From NCBI GenBank assembly GCA_030544235.1, contig CM060475.1, forward strand, positions 2,813,920 through 2,877,919: 64,000 nt of DNA. Reading direction: 5' to 3'. The stretch's first letter is position 1; every line of letters starts with the position of its first letter. This document shows positions 48,881 to 60,418 of the stretch, one piece after another. Under the pieces are notes generated by a model, which made no database searches, was not told the DNA's origin, and worked only from the letters and a program-made list of their open reading frames with translations. This DNA is from Lepturacanthus savala (Eukaryota; Chordata; Actinopteri; Scombriformes; Trichiuridae). The position numbers and the translations under genes are program-made.

Positions 48881-51800
48881 ATATATAAATTATAAATGAG
48901 AGTAACATAATAGTAAAATAATAAAAAATAAATAAATGCCTGTACACCTGGCTGTTACTGTTCAAGGTTATTGTAAAAGTGTGCATGATATAAAGTAGAT
49001 TATTGGAAAAATCAATGAAGTATATAGTTAGTAGTTAGTATATACATTATTATGAATAATATATTAAGAGTATAATCCAAGTATAATAAAATAAGCTATA
49101 AGTTTATATGCTTGGGACAGCGTAAACAATATCCCAATATATCATACAGCATGATTTATTTTTTCAACATAATATAATTATATTGTGCTGTTATTTTCTC
49201 TACAGCATTGATTGCAGCAGACCTTTCTGGAATTTCCTGCTCAGAATATGATGTAGACTAAGCCAAGCAGTGAAATGAAGCTTGAATATTGTGAAAAATG
49301 TCACATGTGGGCGAAAGTGTCACAATATTTTGATATATATCGAAAATCATCCCAAGCCGAGTGCAACAGGAGTCAAACCTTCACATTCCTAGTGCACGAG
49401 TCCTACCAAAACCTGAACTGATAACAGATTAAGATCTTTAGATAAGGGTCCACCTTATTAGAAATAGTGTTACTCGTCGCAGCAGCAGCAGACGTGATAG
49501 TGATGCCTGACAGAAAGTTTCAGTCACAAACTAACTACGGTGGCATTTCTTGAGAAGAATTCATCTTCAAACTGAAAGTGTTTGAATTTCTGGCTGGCCC
49601 TGACACATTTTAGATTAGGATACAAAAAATTCAAAAGGATCGTTTTGCTTTTCTTCATTAATTAGAGATATTCATCGGAAGAGAGTCACTGCTCACATCC
49701 ACTAAAATAAACCTTGTACTGGCTGATTCAGGAGGAGGCTTTAATGCTGACAGCATCAAGGATGGAACAAATCTTTTCTGCATTTTAAAGAGTGAACAAA
49801 CAGCAAAATATACAGATTCAGAACAATGGAATAAACAAGATATTAAGGGTAAGAATTTTTTAAACCTCACCAGTAAATGGCTTCTAATTAATATTCCTTC
49901 CTCTGGAAAGCAGTTCACACAGGTTCCTCCTGCAGCGTTCAAAGTGAGTTCCTGAAGTAACATATGATTATTCGTGTGTGTCTCAAGCTGTGATCAAGGA
50001 AAATTTTGAAGAATATTGTATGATGGCATTTGACAGCCACCGAGGCTTTTTACTGCCTTATTTCTTCTTGCAGCATTTGTTAACACATATAGGACCCCTC
50101 AATCAAACAGTTTAATTAGGTCAGTGTGTTCAGAAGATGCCTCCGAATGGTGTTTTTTACTCTTTGAACATAATTATGTCAAAACACTTTTTCATCTTAA
50201 ATACTGTGATCCTGTGACTGCTGTAGACAGCATGTAGCATTAACCCCTTTAATATGTGTGCATTTTAAATGCTGTAAATCCATCAAAGGCATGGTTTCAT
50301 TGGTGTGAAAGAATGAAATATGAGACTTTTATTAGTTTAATGTGTATTAATTGGATGCAATCTTCATAAAGTCACAAAGTTTGGTCCTGAAACCATTTTT
50401 TACCTTATCTAGAATTAAAAAAAACATTTATGTGGCTATTTTCATGATACAGGACCTTTAAATTAAACCAAATCTTAAGAAACCTCATATATAAGCTAGA
50501 CAGACCTGCTCATTATATGTTACTGTTACAAATGTACTATATGTAGGGACTTAGACCTCAAGAGCCCTCCTGGTTCCTGCAGAGCACGCTTTGCAAGTGC
50601 TTTGCTCCATCTTTGGGGGAAACACTGCTTTGTTCTTGGGGGCTGGCTGATTCAAAGGCCGCTTGATTCCGAGCCAGCTGATTTAGACGTTTACGTTCAT
50701 ACATACAGCTCCCATGATGAATGTCGGGATCATTTCGGGGGTTTCGGTGTATGTCTGACAGCGGCTTATCACCGCTCACAAGAGAGCTTTGTGTCAGAAC
50801 TGAAAGTGGGAAAAAAGTAGGCAGCAAAACTAAAAAGAGTGACCAGAGAAGAGAAATCCTGATCAGTGACAGGAAAACTGGAGGAGACTGTAATTCAGTG
50901 TAGGACTGGTTTACTGTAAATCTGCCTTTGGTTGGAGGGTTTTTTAAATGTATTTTTATTCATTTAAAAGGCAAAAGAGAAGTTTTATTCCATTATTATG
51001 ACATAAATTTAATCATATAAAACCAAAAGATATTCAGTTTACTGAATATTTTTGTAGAAACAGTAATTAACTTTTTCTCTTTTGACCTGGGCAAATAAAT
51101 CAGTTACTTAATTTGCTGACTAATTCAGTGAAGATTTTAAATGTTCCATATCATAGTAAAGGAGAATATAATTAGTTGTTGTAATGTCTAAATATTTTAT
51201 AGAACTGTATGAGGGGTCAGTCTGAGTTAAATCAGATGTTCTTTTTAACTAAAAATCATGCAAAGATATTCCAGTACAGCCCCAGATTTTAAATATAGAC
51301 ATGCAAATGTGCATGATATGTCCTCTTCAAATTAAATGTGTTAACTTCTGGTGCGGGTAACCCAGTCAATGAAAATCGCATCCGCTCTGTTCTGTTCTTT
51401 CAACAGGTCAACTGTCAATATGCAATCATTGTGTATTCAAAATGACAGATTATACTCCCATTTAAACAGCTTCTATAAGGTTTTATTTCCTTCTTAAAAT
51501 GGCTAATAATGGGGATGATGAACAGAGCGTGCCAGTTTATTATGGTGAGTTTTTTATCTGATTGTGGTAGTTAATGGTCCATCCAGCTGGTGTGTGTCTG
51601 TGCCAGGTTAACCATGCCTTTGAGCTGAGTCAGGGACTATCTAGGCCAGGTGCCAAATAACTCTGGCATTCAACAGTTCACTATTTTACAGCCAATTTTA
51701 TGACAACATTGCTTAAGACTGCATGCTGCATGAATTTGGTCATCACACATTCCAGGCACACGTATCCTGGAAACGGTCCCGGTTTTCCGGCCTTGTTTAT

Positions 51801-54800
51801 CCTTCCATTTTCAGGATTGCATCCATGCCATTCGCTGCGCCTCTTTGTTGTTTTAGCCATAGAGATGGAATATTTAATGTCTGGCCAAATCTGCCATGTG
51901 TGCACAATTTTTGCAGGTACTCAAACCTTTGGCAAGTAAGTATAATAATAACAAAAAAAGACAAAAAAGATTTGTTCAGCACTCTTCCGGTGAATTGAAA
52001 TATGTCATTATCTACAAAAACACCTTCCCGAGAGGCAGCAAGGAGATGCTTCAAAAGGATACGTCATTGTCGCAATCCAGACACACTGCAGAAAATAGGC
52101 ATACAGAGAGAATCTCTGAGAGGCGGGTAATGGCAAGCTGCTTAGGTAACTGCATTAGACAACCAAACATCAAAGCCTTTAATATTCAAGGAGCCCTGAG
52201 ATGGCAAGAAATGTACAAATGGATTATTCCTCCCTGAGTAAACACGCATAGAATATAAGCAAATGGCAAAGTGACAAAGAAAAGGGGTCTGCATGGGAGC
52301 ATTTGAGAAATTGCAGTGGTTCAAGATGATGGGAAATGTGATGAGAATAAATCAAAAAAGCAAATTGTGTTTCCAAGACAAGGGGTAGTTATCCTCTGGT
52401 GGGAGCTCTTTCCAGTAAAACCAATTCTAATGCTCACAATATCCAGCTGTCACCACAATGACAGTATTAATATTGTAATTCCTCTGTTGTGATCTCCTCC
52501 TACATTAGGTGCCTTTTCTAAGGGAGCTGCCCAGCAAGGCGTCTGAGGCGGTGATGAAGCATAAACCTCCAGCCTGCGGGGAAAAACTCAAACATTTTAG
52601 AGACAAATGGGTAAAAAGTCTGGAAGTTCTCCGCCTGGGCAGATGTATGGGTAGGTTGTCTTGTGATGAATTAGCTAACCTTGTTTCCTAAACTCCGTTC
52701 CCGTGCTGCAGCTTCATCACTATGCAGCTCTATCTCCGTACATCTAACTCGCTGCCTGATTTATTGGCGAGTGCGGCAGAGTTGCTAGACCTCGCATTAG
52801 TCGCCCAGGCATTTTGTGCACAAGTACAAATGCTTACATAGCTCGGGTGAAGAATGGTACATTTGTAAGATAGATGAAGGGAGCCCATTTGAATTGCAAA
52901 ATATTCAAATGCTCATTTGAAGGATTTACATGGATTTGTTTGATTAAAAAAAACTATTTTGATAGTGTCTCTGCTGGCCCAGCAGCAGACACACAGTTTC
53001 CTTTTAATTGGACCACTTTTCACACAGAAATCATGATTGATTAGTAGCCATACCAGAAGGATGACCTTTCTTTACCTGTTAAATATTCATGCTGTTCTTG
53101 TTGTGGAGGTCCCTTCAGGATAAACCCACATCAATAAGAGATATTTAGCTTGGTATTAATTGAAAAGGGATTTTCTACATTATTCAGGGGATGGCGAGTC
53201 TTTAAAAATGGCTGCGATCCACAGTTAATATGTGTATTACGTCCATCTGGTTAAGATTCATCCCAGAAAGCTTGCGTCGCCCACTCGTAAAGCTCTGTGT
53301 GTCCTATCCTGTGGCCGACTCTTTAAAATGTGCCCCGCATGTGTCGCTCTCTTCTAAGGCTAACAGAAGCCCAAAATGTACAAATGTAATCTAAGAAGAT
53401 TGGTCTCTAAGCCTCAAAAGATCATATCTGATAGAAAAGAGATGAAACCATTTCGGACAAAGCTAAGCATGAGCCCTGGAATCGGCGCAAGGGGTGCGAG
53501 ACCAGAGGCCGAGTTATTCTCTTATCTTTGTGGCCAAACCTCTCCGGCAATGCACCCACCTGGCATTTAAAACACATGTCTGCGATAGCATCATTGGTTC
53601 TTTTCTCTCTCCCTCTGGCTCCCAGAGAGAACCTCTAAGCATCTCTAAATGTCACGTTAAGTGCTTCTCTTGTCCTGCGCTGACACAAAAACGAGGTGCT
53701 TTCTGAATACAAAGAAGGCTCATACTGGATGTCTGCCATAGCTCAAAGAGAGTGACAGTTATCTACTCTCCTCTTTCCTGCTCTCGCCCTCATTTGTTCA
53801 AACTGTCAGAAGTAACATTTAGTCTCTAATGGGGATACCCAAAGGATGGCAAAGAGTTTTACCCGTGGTCCTAACAAAATTTGAGTGCTAAACTAAAGCT
53901 AAATTCATAAAGCGCGAGTCACAGCTGCTCGAAAGGTTGGTATTATCATTATCATCATAGTCAATATACCTCCAGTTAACACACTCCACCCTGTGGTGCA
54001 GGCATATCAAAAAGCTGCAAAAGCACAAGTACCGAGCTCTTGAGTAATTTAATACTAAAGAGGAGAACATAATTAGATCCTACAGGAATACAATCAGGAG
54101 AGCAATGGTGTAGAAATTATGACTCTTTTAAATGATAATGTCATAACAAGGTGCAATTTTAGCCACCTGGAGCTGCGCCTGAACAAGTGCGGGAGAGAAA
54201 TTAGATTTCCCCTCATTGGTTTCTCGTTAATTGCCGCTTTCACAGGTGCTGTTTGTGTTTTCATTCACATGGGGGAAAATGTGAACACAAAACAGGAAAG
54301 AAAATCAGCAATTAAAACAATAAGTGTCCGCTGCACAGAGATGTGTCACAAATATGTAACGCAGAGGTTATGTTAATCATGCAATTTCCATGTCTATATT
54401 TATATTGTGGGGCTGTGCAGGAATATCTTTGCATGATTTACAGTTAAGAACTCCATATTTATCTTATATACTGACTCTTTATGCAGTCCCTTAGTTCAGC
54501 CTCTGTCTGAAACAGGTAAACCTCCCTCTGCTCTGATTGATTCTTACTTCTTACTACCTCTAATATCTACCCATACACATAATTTAGTTGCCATTTACTT
54601 GCATCATCTGTCTTTGAAGATTCTGTCTGTACCCAAACACAATGAAGCTTTTTGGAAGTTCATTGTAATCTAATTTAATGGAAACGAGTTTCTTTTTGGG
54701 GAAAAAGAAGCTCTGGCAATGATTTTAATTAAAAACTGCATTATCTTTAGTCACCTGGGCTACATAAAAACTGCCCCAAACTCATTTTCCCAGGCCTATA

Positions 54801-55707
54801 AAGTAGCTTAATCTAATTCTACTAGTTAAACAATTACTGACCTAATAACAAAATCAGAATGCTGCCTGCTGACTCACTTGTCACATTTACAAATAGGCAC
54901 TAGAAAGAGACCGACAGCTGCATTGGCAAAACATAGGCAATAAACAAAATTATATAATTTGAAAAAGTTTGATTTTCTTTCATTTCTGTACATTGTCCCT
55001 AAACACATTTTCCAGATCCAAAAAAAGCTTATGGCAACTACTCATTCCACAAACAATAAAAGTCCCATGCTGAAATTAGAATGCTGCCAGCTGACTGTTA
55101 TAGTCGATGAGTGCTGGATTTAATAAGTGTTCTCCCACATCACAATCAGGACTGTTTAGTTCAGGATGGAAGACTTTGCAGACAAAGCTTGCATCAAGGG
55201 CCAGTTGTTGAGAAACAAACTCATACACTGACATTTATTTTACTGAATGCATTAGGCTATGCAGGCAGGAATAACAATAAAGGGGTGAGTTTTCACAACG
55301 TAATGGGGCCATCCAGGTGCCAACTGAGCCGCAGATCTCCTACTTATGGGCCGGTCCGACCAATATTAAAAAAAAGAAAGGACTGTCGGCCTAAATAGCT
55401 TGTCGGCCCACCGGGAAAATGCCAGTCCAGCCCAGATAATGAATATCACTTATCTGCAAATCGTTATTCCTAATTGTAGCGCACATATCTATAAAACCTG
55501 AGCAGATAGATACAAAAATATCTTCATGCCTGCACGGCCCTCTGGTGAGGAATATGCAGGGTCGGGTAATGCTGCAGACACACATGGGATTTCATACTGT
55601 GTTACAATTAAAGTCTCAGTTTAGTTTTATACCCATGGAGCACATTCATCACATTACTGCCTGTTTATATTCGATCTCCATTACCTGTGTTTCCTCTAAA
55701 GGATCCA

Positions 55708-55731
55708 CTGCTGCTGCTGCTGCTGCTGCTG
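55708..55731. repeat. (CTG)8 trinucleotide repeat
   Basis: A perfect 24-base CTG run in gene-free sequence. Confidence 0.85.
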
Positions 55732-58700
55732 TTTACCCTATAGAGCCCGGCTTCCTCGCTCAGTGGGAGGATAAGAAGAGAGACAGTTCCAACCTCGTCA
55801 CTCATCTGCTAAATATAATACTCTTCTGCTGCTACTTCCACTGACCCCAGCAACATACATGAGGGACAATGAAAGGCAACGGTGGGCTGCGTCTCCTTCC
55901 CTCCCCTCCCCCCCCTCCCCGCTGCAGAACTCTTTCATTTCTCCTTCCCACAAAGCTGATTCACCACTTATGACCCCTGCAGCGGCTGCCTCGTCGGAAA
56001 TAGACAACAAATTGCACTCCGAGATGAAAACCAGCGGGCAGTTATAGACTAGATTGCAGTTCCCGGCTTTAAGTTGGTTTGAGCGGTGGCGAGTGAGCTG
56101 ACACTTCCATTTGTCTGTATTGTCGGGCGCATGAAAGCGAGCGGGGCCGGGACGCTGCCTCGCACGCACGTCTGCAAGCATTAACAAGCACCATCTTGTC
56201 AGATCTTTGCTTTTCCTACTGAGGCACTTTTGAGGAAGTTGTTCTCGCAGCCACCTTTCCCTCTGAAGCTGCATCTCTTTAAAGTGTTTTGAAGGATATT
56301 TGAATACATCTGCCCCCTGATTTATATAAAATATGTGCACACACGTAGGGCCGCAGGCCTCTTGTCACCTCTCTATCATCCCATTCTTCATATCTCAGGA
56401 TCTGAGAGCAGACAGGATAATACAGTAAACATCTACGCAGCTTTTCAGTATGCAACGTGGTCTGGATCTGTCTTATCCTCTCTCCTCTTTGTTCAACGTG
56501 AGCTCGCTATACCGGCCATTATTTATAGTTCCACTAAAGCCCAGAGTGGTGCAAGTGGTCCTCATGGGGGATTGGGAAGTGGAGCCCCCGTTTCCCTATA
56601 GTGGAAAAGATATACCACCTCACGCTGGCTGAGAACTTCGTGCAGGAAATGAACTCATAAATCAAGCAGTAAATTGAGTGTAGGGCCGTGCTTACTCATC
56701 TCAAGAGGTCCGCTCCTCTTCCTCCACACACCCCTGCTCATTTTTACTGCATGACTAATGTGGCGCCACAACCTCGCTCTGGTAAGCTCTTATCGGGGAA
56801 AAAAAAAAAGTGTGGATTTTTTATTTTCAAGTAACTCCTGGCCTGGAGGCTGCAGTGGTGTAGGAACATCTAGGGATAAAAAAACAGCATCTTGTCCTAC
56901 AGCTGAACTTCTCCGCCTCATTGTGATGCTACTGGTGAGGGACGCCTGTCTTTACCGAGACGCGGCCTTCGAGGAGTGTCTCCGCCGTCCGCCTCAGGCC
57001 GCGCTGACAGTCAGAGGGGCCTGTCTGCAGGAATTAAAATCTCTATTTATCAGGACGCGACTGGAGCTGTCTGGGGGGACCGGCCGGGGAAATGGCACAC
57101 AGTCAACCTCTCTTCCAGCAGTGTGGCTGTGATGGAAAGTTCAACGTGCCGGGACGTGCCTCTGCAGCTTGTTTCTTGACAGCACAAAAAAAAAAATCTC
57201 TCATCCCAGCTTTACGTTTTTTTTCTGTGCCTGTTCTTTCATCTCACACCCCTGAATAACTTAAAAGTCACAATTTAAGACAGATCCGGTGTATGTGCGT
57301 GTACATGTGCATCCACCCTGCTGTGCTCTGCTCCCTATTAAAGCAGCGACTGTCGCCTCCTGCAGCTGCTCTCCATCACAGCAGCAGTAGGCAGCATTTC
57401 CTCTGACAGAGAGGGAAGACAGCAGGGAGGAACGGACATCACTCCTTTATAGTGAAGACTCAGAGGCTGCAGCTCGGAGTTAAGATCTCTACTGACCTCC
57501 GCTGGTGAAATGAGCACAGGTACAGATGGCTGCTTCAGTCGACATGTTAGTGATGGGAATTTTTGCTCTTTTTAGTCACTGGATCATTTGGCTCAGCTCA
57601 CTAAGAAGAGACGGCTCTTTCGGCTCCCAAAACAGCAATTTTACCACTTATACCTTTTGTAATTCAGCCAAATTTCACCCCTTTTTTGACTTGTGATCAA
57701 TAAATTGCTGCAGCCGATTGCATTTACAGTTATAAAATCCCTCTTAACTCCTAACTCATTACACAAGGCAGATAGGAAATGCCTATAAAAATCTAAGCAT
57801 AGAAATTAAAAACAGCTATTGACATTTTCATTTTTTTATTTAATAAAAAACACCTTAAAAACAACTGAAAAATAGAAATTAAATACAGTTATCAAATAAA
57901 TGTGATTTGTTATTGTTATAGAGTAAAACTACTAATGAAAAAACAACACAATAAAACTAAATATAATGCAATCTGCTATCTCCACCCTTCTCTGCTTGGT
58001 AGGATGACCTTTGTCATGATTGGGTGGTTGGCCTGCAGCGCCTGCGGGTACTTTTCCGAAAGATATTAAAGGGTTAGTTCACCAAGTTCATTGTGCTGCA
58101 AGGTTAGTCAATCTGCAGAAGGATGGATCAGGAACTATTCTGATAACAAAATAATCGTAGTAATTTCTTAAGCAGAGAAATGCAGGTTTTAGCTTCTCAG
58201 ATGTGATTATTTATTGCTTTTCCTTGTGGAACATGATGATAAACTGAATATCTTTGGGCCTGGACTGTTGTCTAGATGTAATCTTGGACTGTCGGGGAAA
58301 TTAAACAGGTGTTTTCCCTATATTCAGACAAAACGATTAACCGATCAATACAATAATCTGTAAATTAAGTGGTGGGCAGCTTGGGTTGTGCTAATTTGAA
58401 TATTTCCATTTTCTACTTTATATGTCTATTCTGCTACATTTTATTTGGAAATATATTTTTATTTCACTTTAATTAAAAGCGTTATAGTCATCTCCAGACC
58501 TCCCAGATGTATAATGTGACCCTTAGGGGCAAGCCTGACTGGACTCCCTGTTTAATATCACATTTAAAGCAATCTCCATCCAACGAGGTACAACAATAAA
58601 ACACTTCTTGCACATTATTGCATCAGTAGCCTATAAAATTCTTATAATATTAATTACTTTTTCTTAAGTAATAGATCAGAATACTTCTCCCAGCATTGCA

Positions 58701-59269
58701 GCAGCTGTTAGTAAAAACAAAAAAAAATCATAATAAAAATATAGTTGTTAAAAAAGGCAACTACTTCAGCCTCAAGGTGGTGCTCATCACATTGCAGGCT
58801 CTGAAGTTTTTGTGAATCTTCACTTCTATAATTGGTGAATTAGCGGTTATATCTGTAATTCAAACTCCCGTTTGCTAGTCTGGTTTTAATGTTTTCACCT
58901 GTTCTATTCAGTTCCCCCTTCATCTTTAATTGTGAAGGCCTGCGTGTGTGAACCCCCGTGTCTGATCCCTGTTTTCAAACCCCATTTCAAAGCCCAGCAG
59001 CGGTCTGCTGCTCCCTTCCCCCTCTCACCGAGAGATGCGTCAAGCTCACCGCAACAACCGGAAACGAGCATCTTTGCCTCCAAAGTAAAGGTTCAGCACG
59101 ACTTGGGAGATGTGCTTCCGATTTAGATTGTGAATCAAGGCGTTTTCACAGGTTTATATCGGTCTCATAGAAAATTAAAAGGAAGCATATCCCAATGGAA
59201 TTAGTCACTTTACCAGCATATTGTAGATATAATCTGATAAAATGACCATGGGTGGAACTGGAATCTTGT

Positions 59270-59470
59270 CCCTCTACAAAAAGACCCTTAAACTGACACA
59301 AACTAGACCCTCATTTAATACAATTTTGTCCCAGAGATGTTTGCTATTATATATTAAATAAAGTGTATGAAACCCATGATAAAATGCCATTGTGTATTAT
59401 GGATGGACTTGAATGGAACCACCTCAAGGATCCTTTGGGGTCCCTGGACCCCACTTTGAGAACCACTACC
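59270..59470. repeat. Interspersed repeat ending 'ggaccccactttgagaacca'
   Basis: Same family as the scrap at 18490-18570: 'aaagacccttaaactgacacaaactagacc' on the left and 'ggggtccctggaccccactttgagaacc' on the right. The right end resembles the terminus of a fish hAT-type MITE. Clear target duplications are not visible. Confidence 0.5.
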
Positions 59471-59589
59471 TTAATACACCTAATACACATTTATCTAAAC
59501 AAAACCTGAGTATAATATCATAGATGATCTGAGGAGTTCGTTTATTATTTCCATATTGTTAAAATACGCCTTATTTTCACGGGTTGTTT

Positions 59590-59756
59590 TACTTTGAAGG
59601 AACCGGAAGTGTAGCGTATACCGCCTCGAGCTTGACGGAAGTCTCCTTGGGATTTAGGAATGTGGAGACCAGCGGCTACGTCACCCTCAAATCTGCTGGG
59701 GTCCCGTCGTCAGGAAACTTTTACAAAATATACGAATCAATAACAACCTCAACACG
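59590..59756 (+). promoter_or_regulatory. dzip1 promoter and probable noncoding exon 1
   Basis: An AT-to-GC transition with an ETS core (ACCGGAAGT at 59600-59608) and a CRE-like TACGTCA (59677-59683), followed by a strong donor ACG|GTGAGT at 59757. A plausible partner acceptor is CTCCCCTCAG ending at 60248. This would make a short untranslated first exon. The start site is inferred. Confidence 0.45.
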
Positions 59757-60137
59757 GTGAGTTATTTAAACACACTCCTCCAACATTTAATTATAACATG
59801 TGTTGCTGATGCTTTTTTAAACCGTTGTTTTAAGTTTTACCCAACATTTAACCAAACCTAAAAAGAAAAAAAAATGTCCGTTAGCTAGCTAAAGCGAAGA
59901 ACTGGAGAACTTGCTGGAAACTTAACCAACGCTTTGTGAGTCTTAACCTTCGCCTGAGGCAAGTTGGAGCATGTGAGGTATTGTTACGGTCAAGCAGGAG
60001 GATAACGAACCTGTCCTGACTTGTAGAGGATTGTTTCAGAGAGGGGAGATTAGCAGGGGAACCATGTTCCCTCTTTGTGTTGCTTCGCAGGTAACGTTAA
60101 CGGTTTAGTCCGCCGAGCTGGAAGCGGAGAAATGCGT

Positions 60138-60169
60138 CCCCCCCCCACCCCCCACCCCCCACCCCCCCA
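60138..60169 (-). other. G-quadruplex-forming tract near dzip1 start
   Basis: The plus strand has five C runs of 6-9 separated by single A; the minus strand therefore has G runs separated by single T, an ideal G-quadruplex pattern. It lies about 270 bases upstream of the dzip1 start codon, within the promoter or first intron. Confidence 0.7.
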
Positions 60170-60262
60170 CGGGACACGCGGCTCGTCTTGTGGGGGAAAC
60201 ACTCGGTGTTTGCCTCGCGGTGTTTTGATAACATTTCTCTCCCCTCAGGGACGCTCGTCTCT

Positions 60263-60276
60263 GTCTCCATGGTAAC
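60263..60276 (+). promoter_or_regulatory. RFX X-box in dzip1 promoter/5' UTR
   Basis: GTCTCCATGGTAAC fits the relaxed X-box consensus RYYNYY-N(1-3)-RRNRAC. It is 143 bases before the dzip1 start codon. X-boxes within a few hundred bases of the start are typical of ciliary genes, and DZIP1 is a basal-body protein. Binding is inferred. Confidence 0.55.
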
Positions 60277-60320
60277 GGGGCGGACGCACAGCCCCGGCGT
60301 TGTCGCGTTGAGCCGCCTGA

Positions 60321-60351
60321 GAAGAAGAAGAGGAGGAGGAGGAGGAGGAGG
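60321..60351. repeat. (GAA)n/(GAG)n purine repeat in dzip1 5' UTR
   Basis: A short GAAGAAGAAG then AGGAGG run about 70 bases before the dzip1 start codon. Confidence 0.75.
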
Positions 60352-60418
60352 CGGCACCGGAGAACAGTGACGGGTCCTCGGTGTCTGCTCTCCACGCAGA
60401 GGCGAAATCAGTCGGAAG

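Larger units (their letters stand above)
48881..59560. other. Gene-free interval between hs6st3 and dzip1
   Basis: No exon with recognisable protein similarity in about 10.7 kb. Simple repeats are few. Much of 51.3-57.2 kb is balanced-composition, non-repetitive DNA rather than transposon debris, which would suit distal regulatory elements of hs6st3 or dzip1; that is inference without comparison. Human neighbours that lie between these genes (DNAJC3, UGGT2) are not seen here. Confidence 0.45.
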
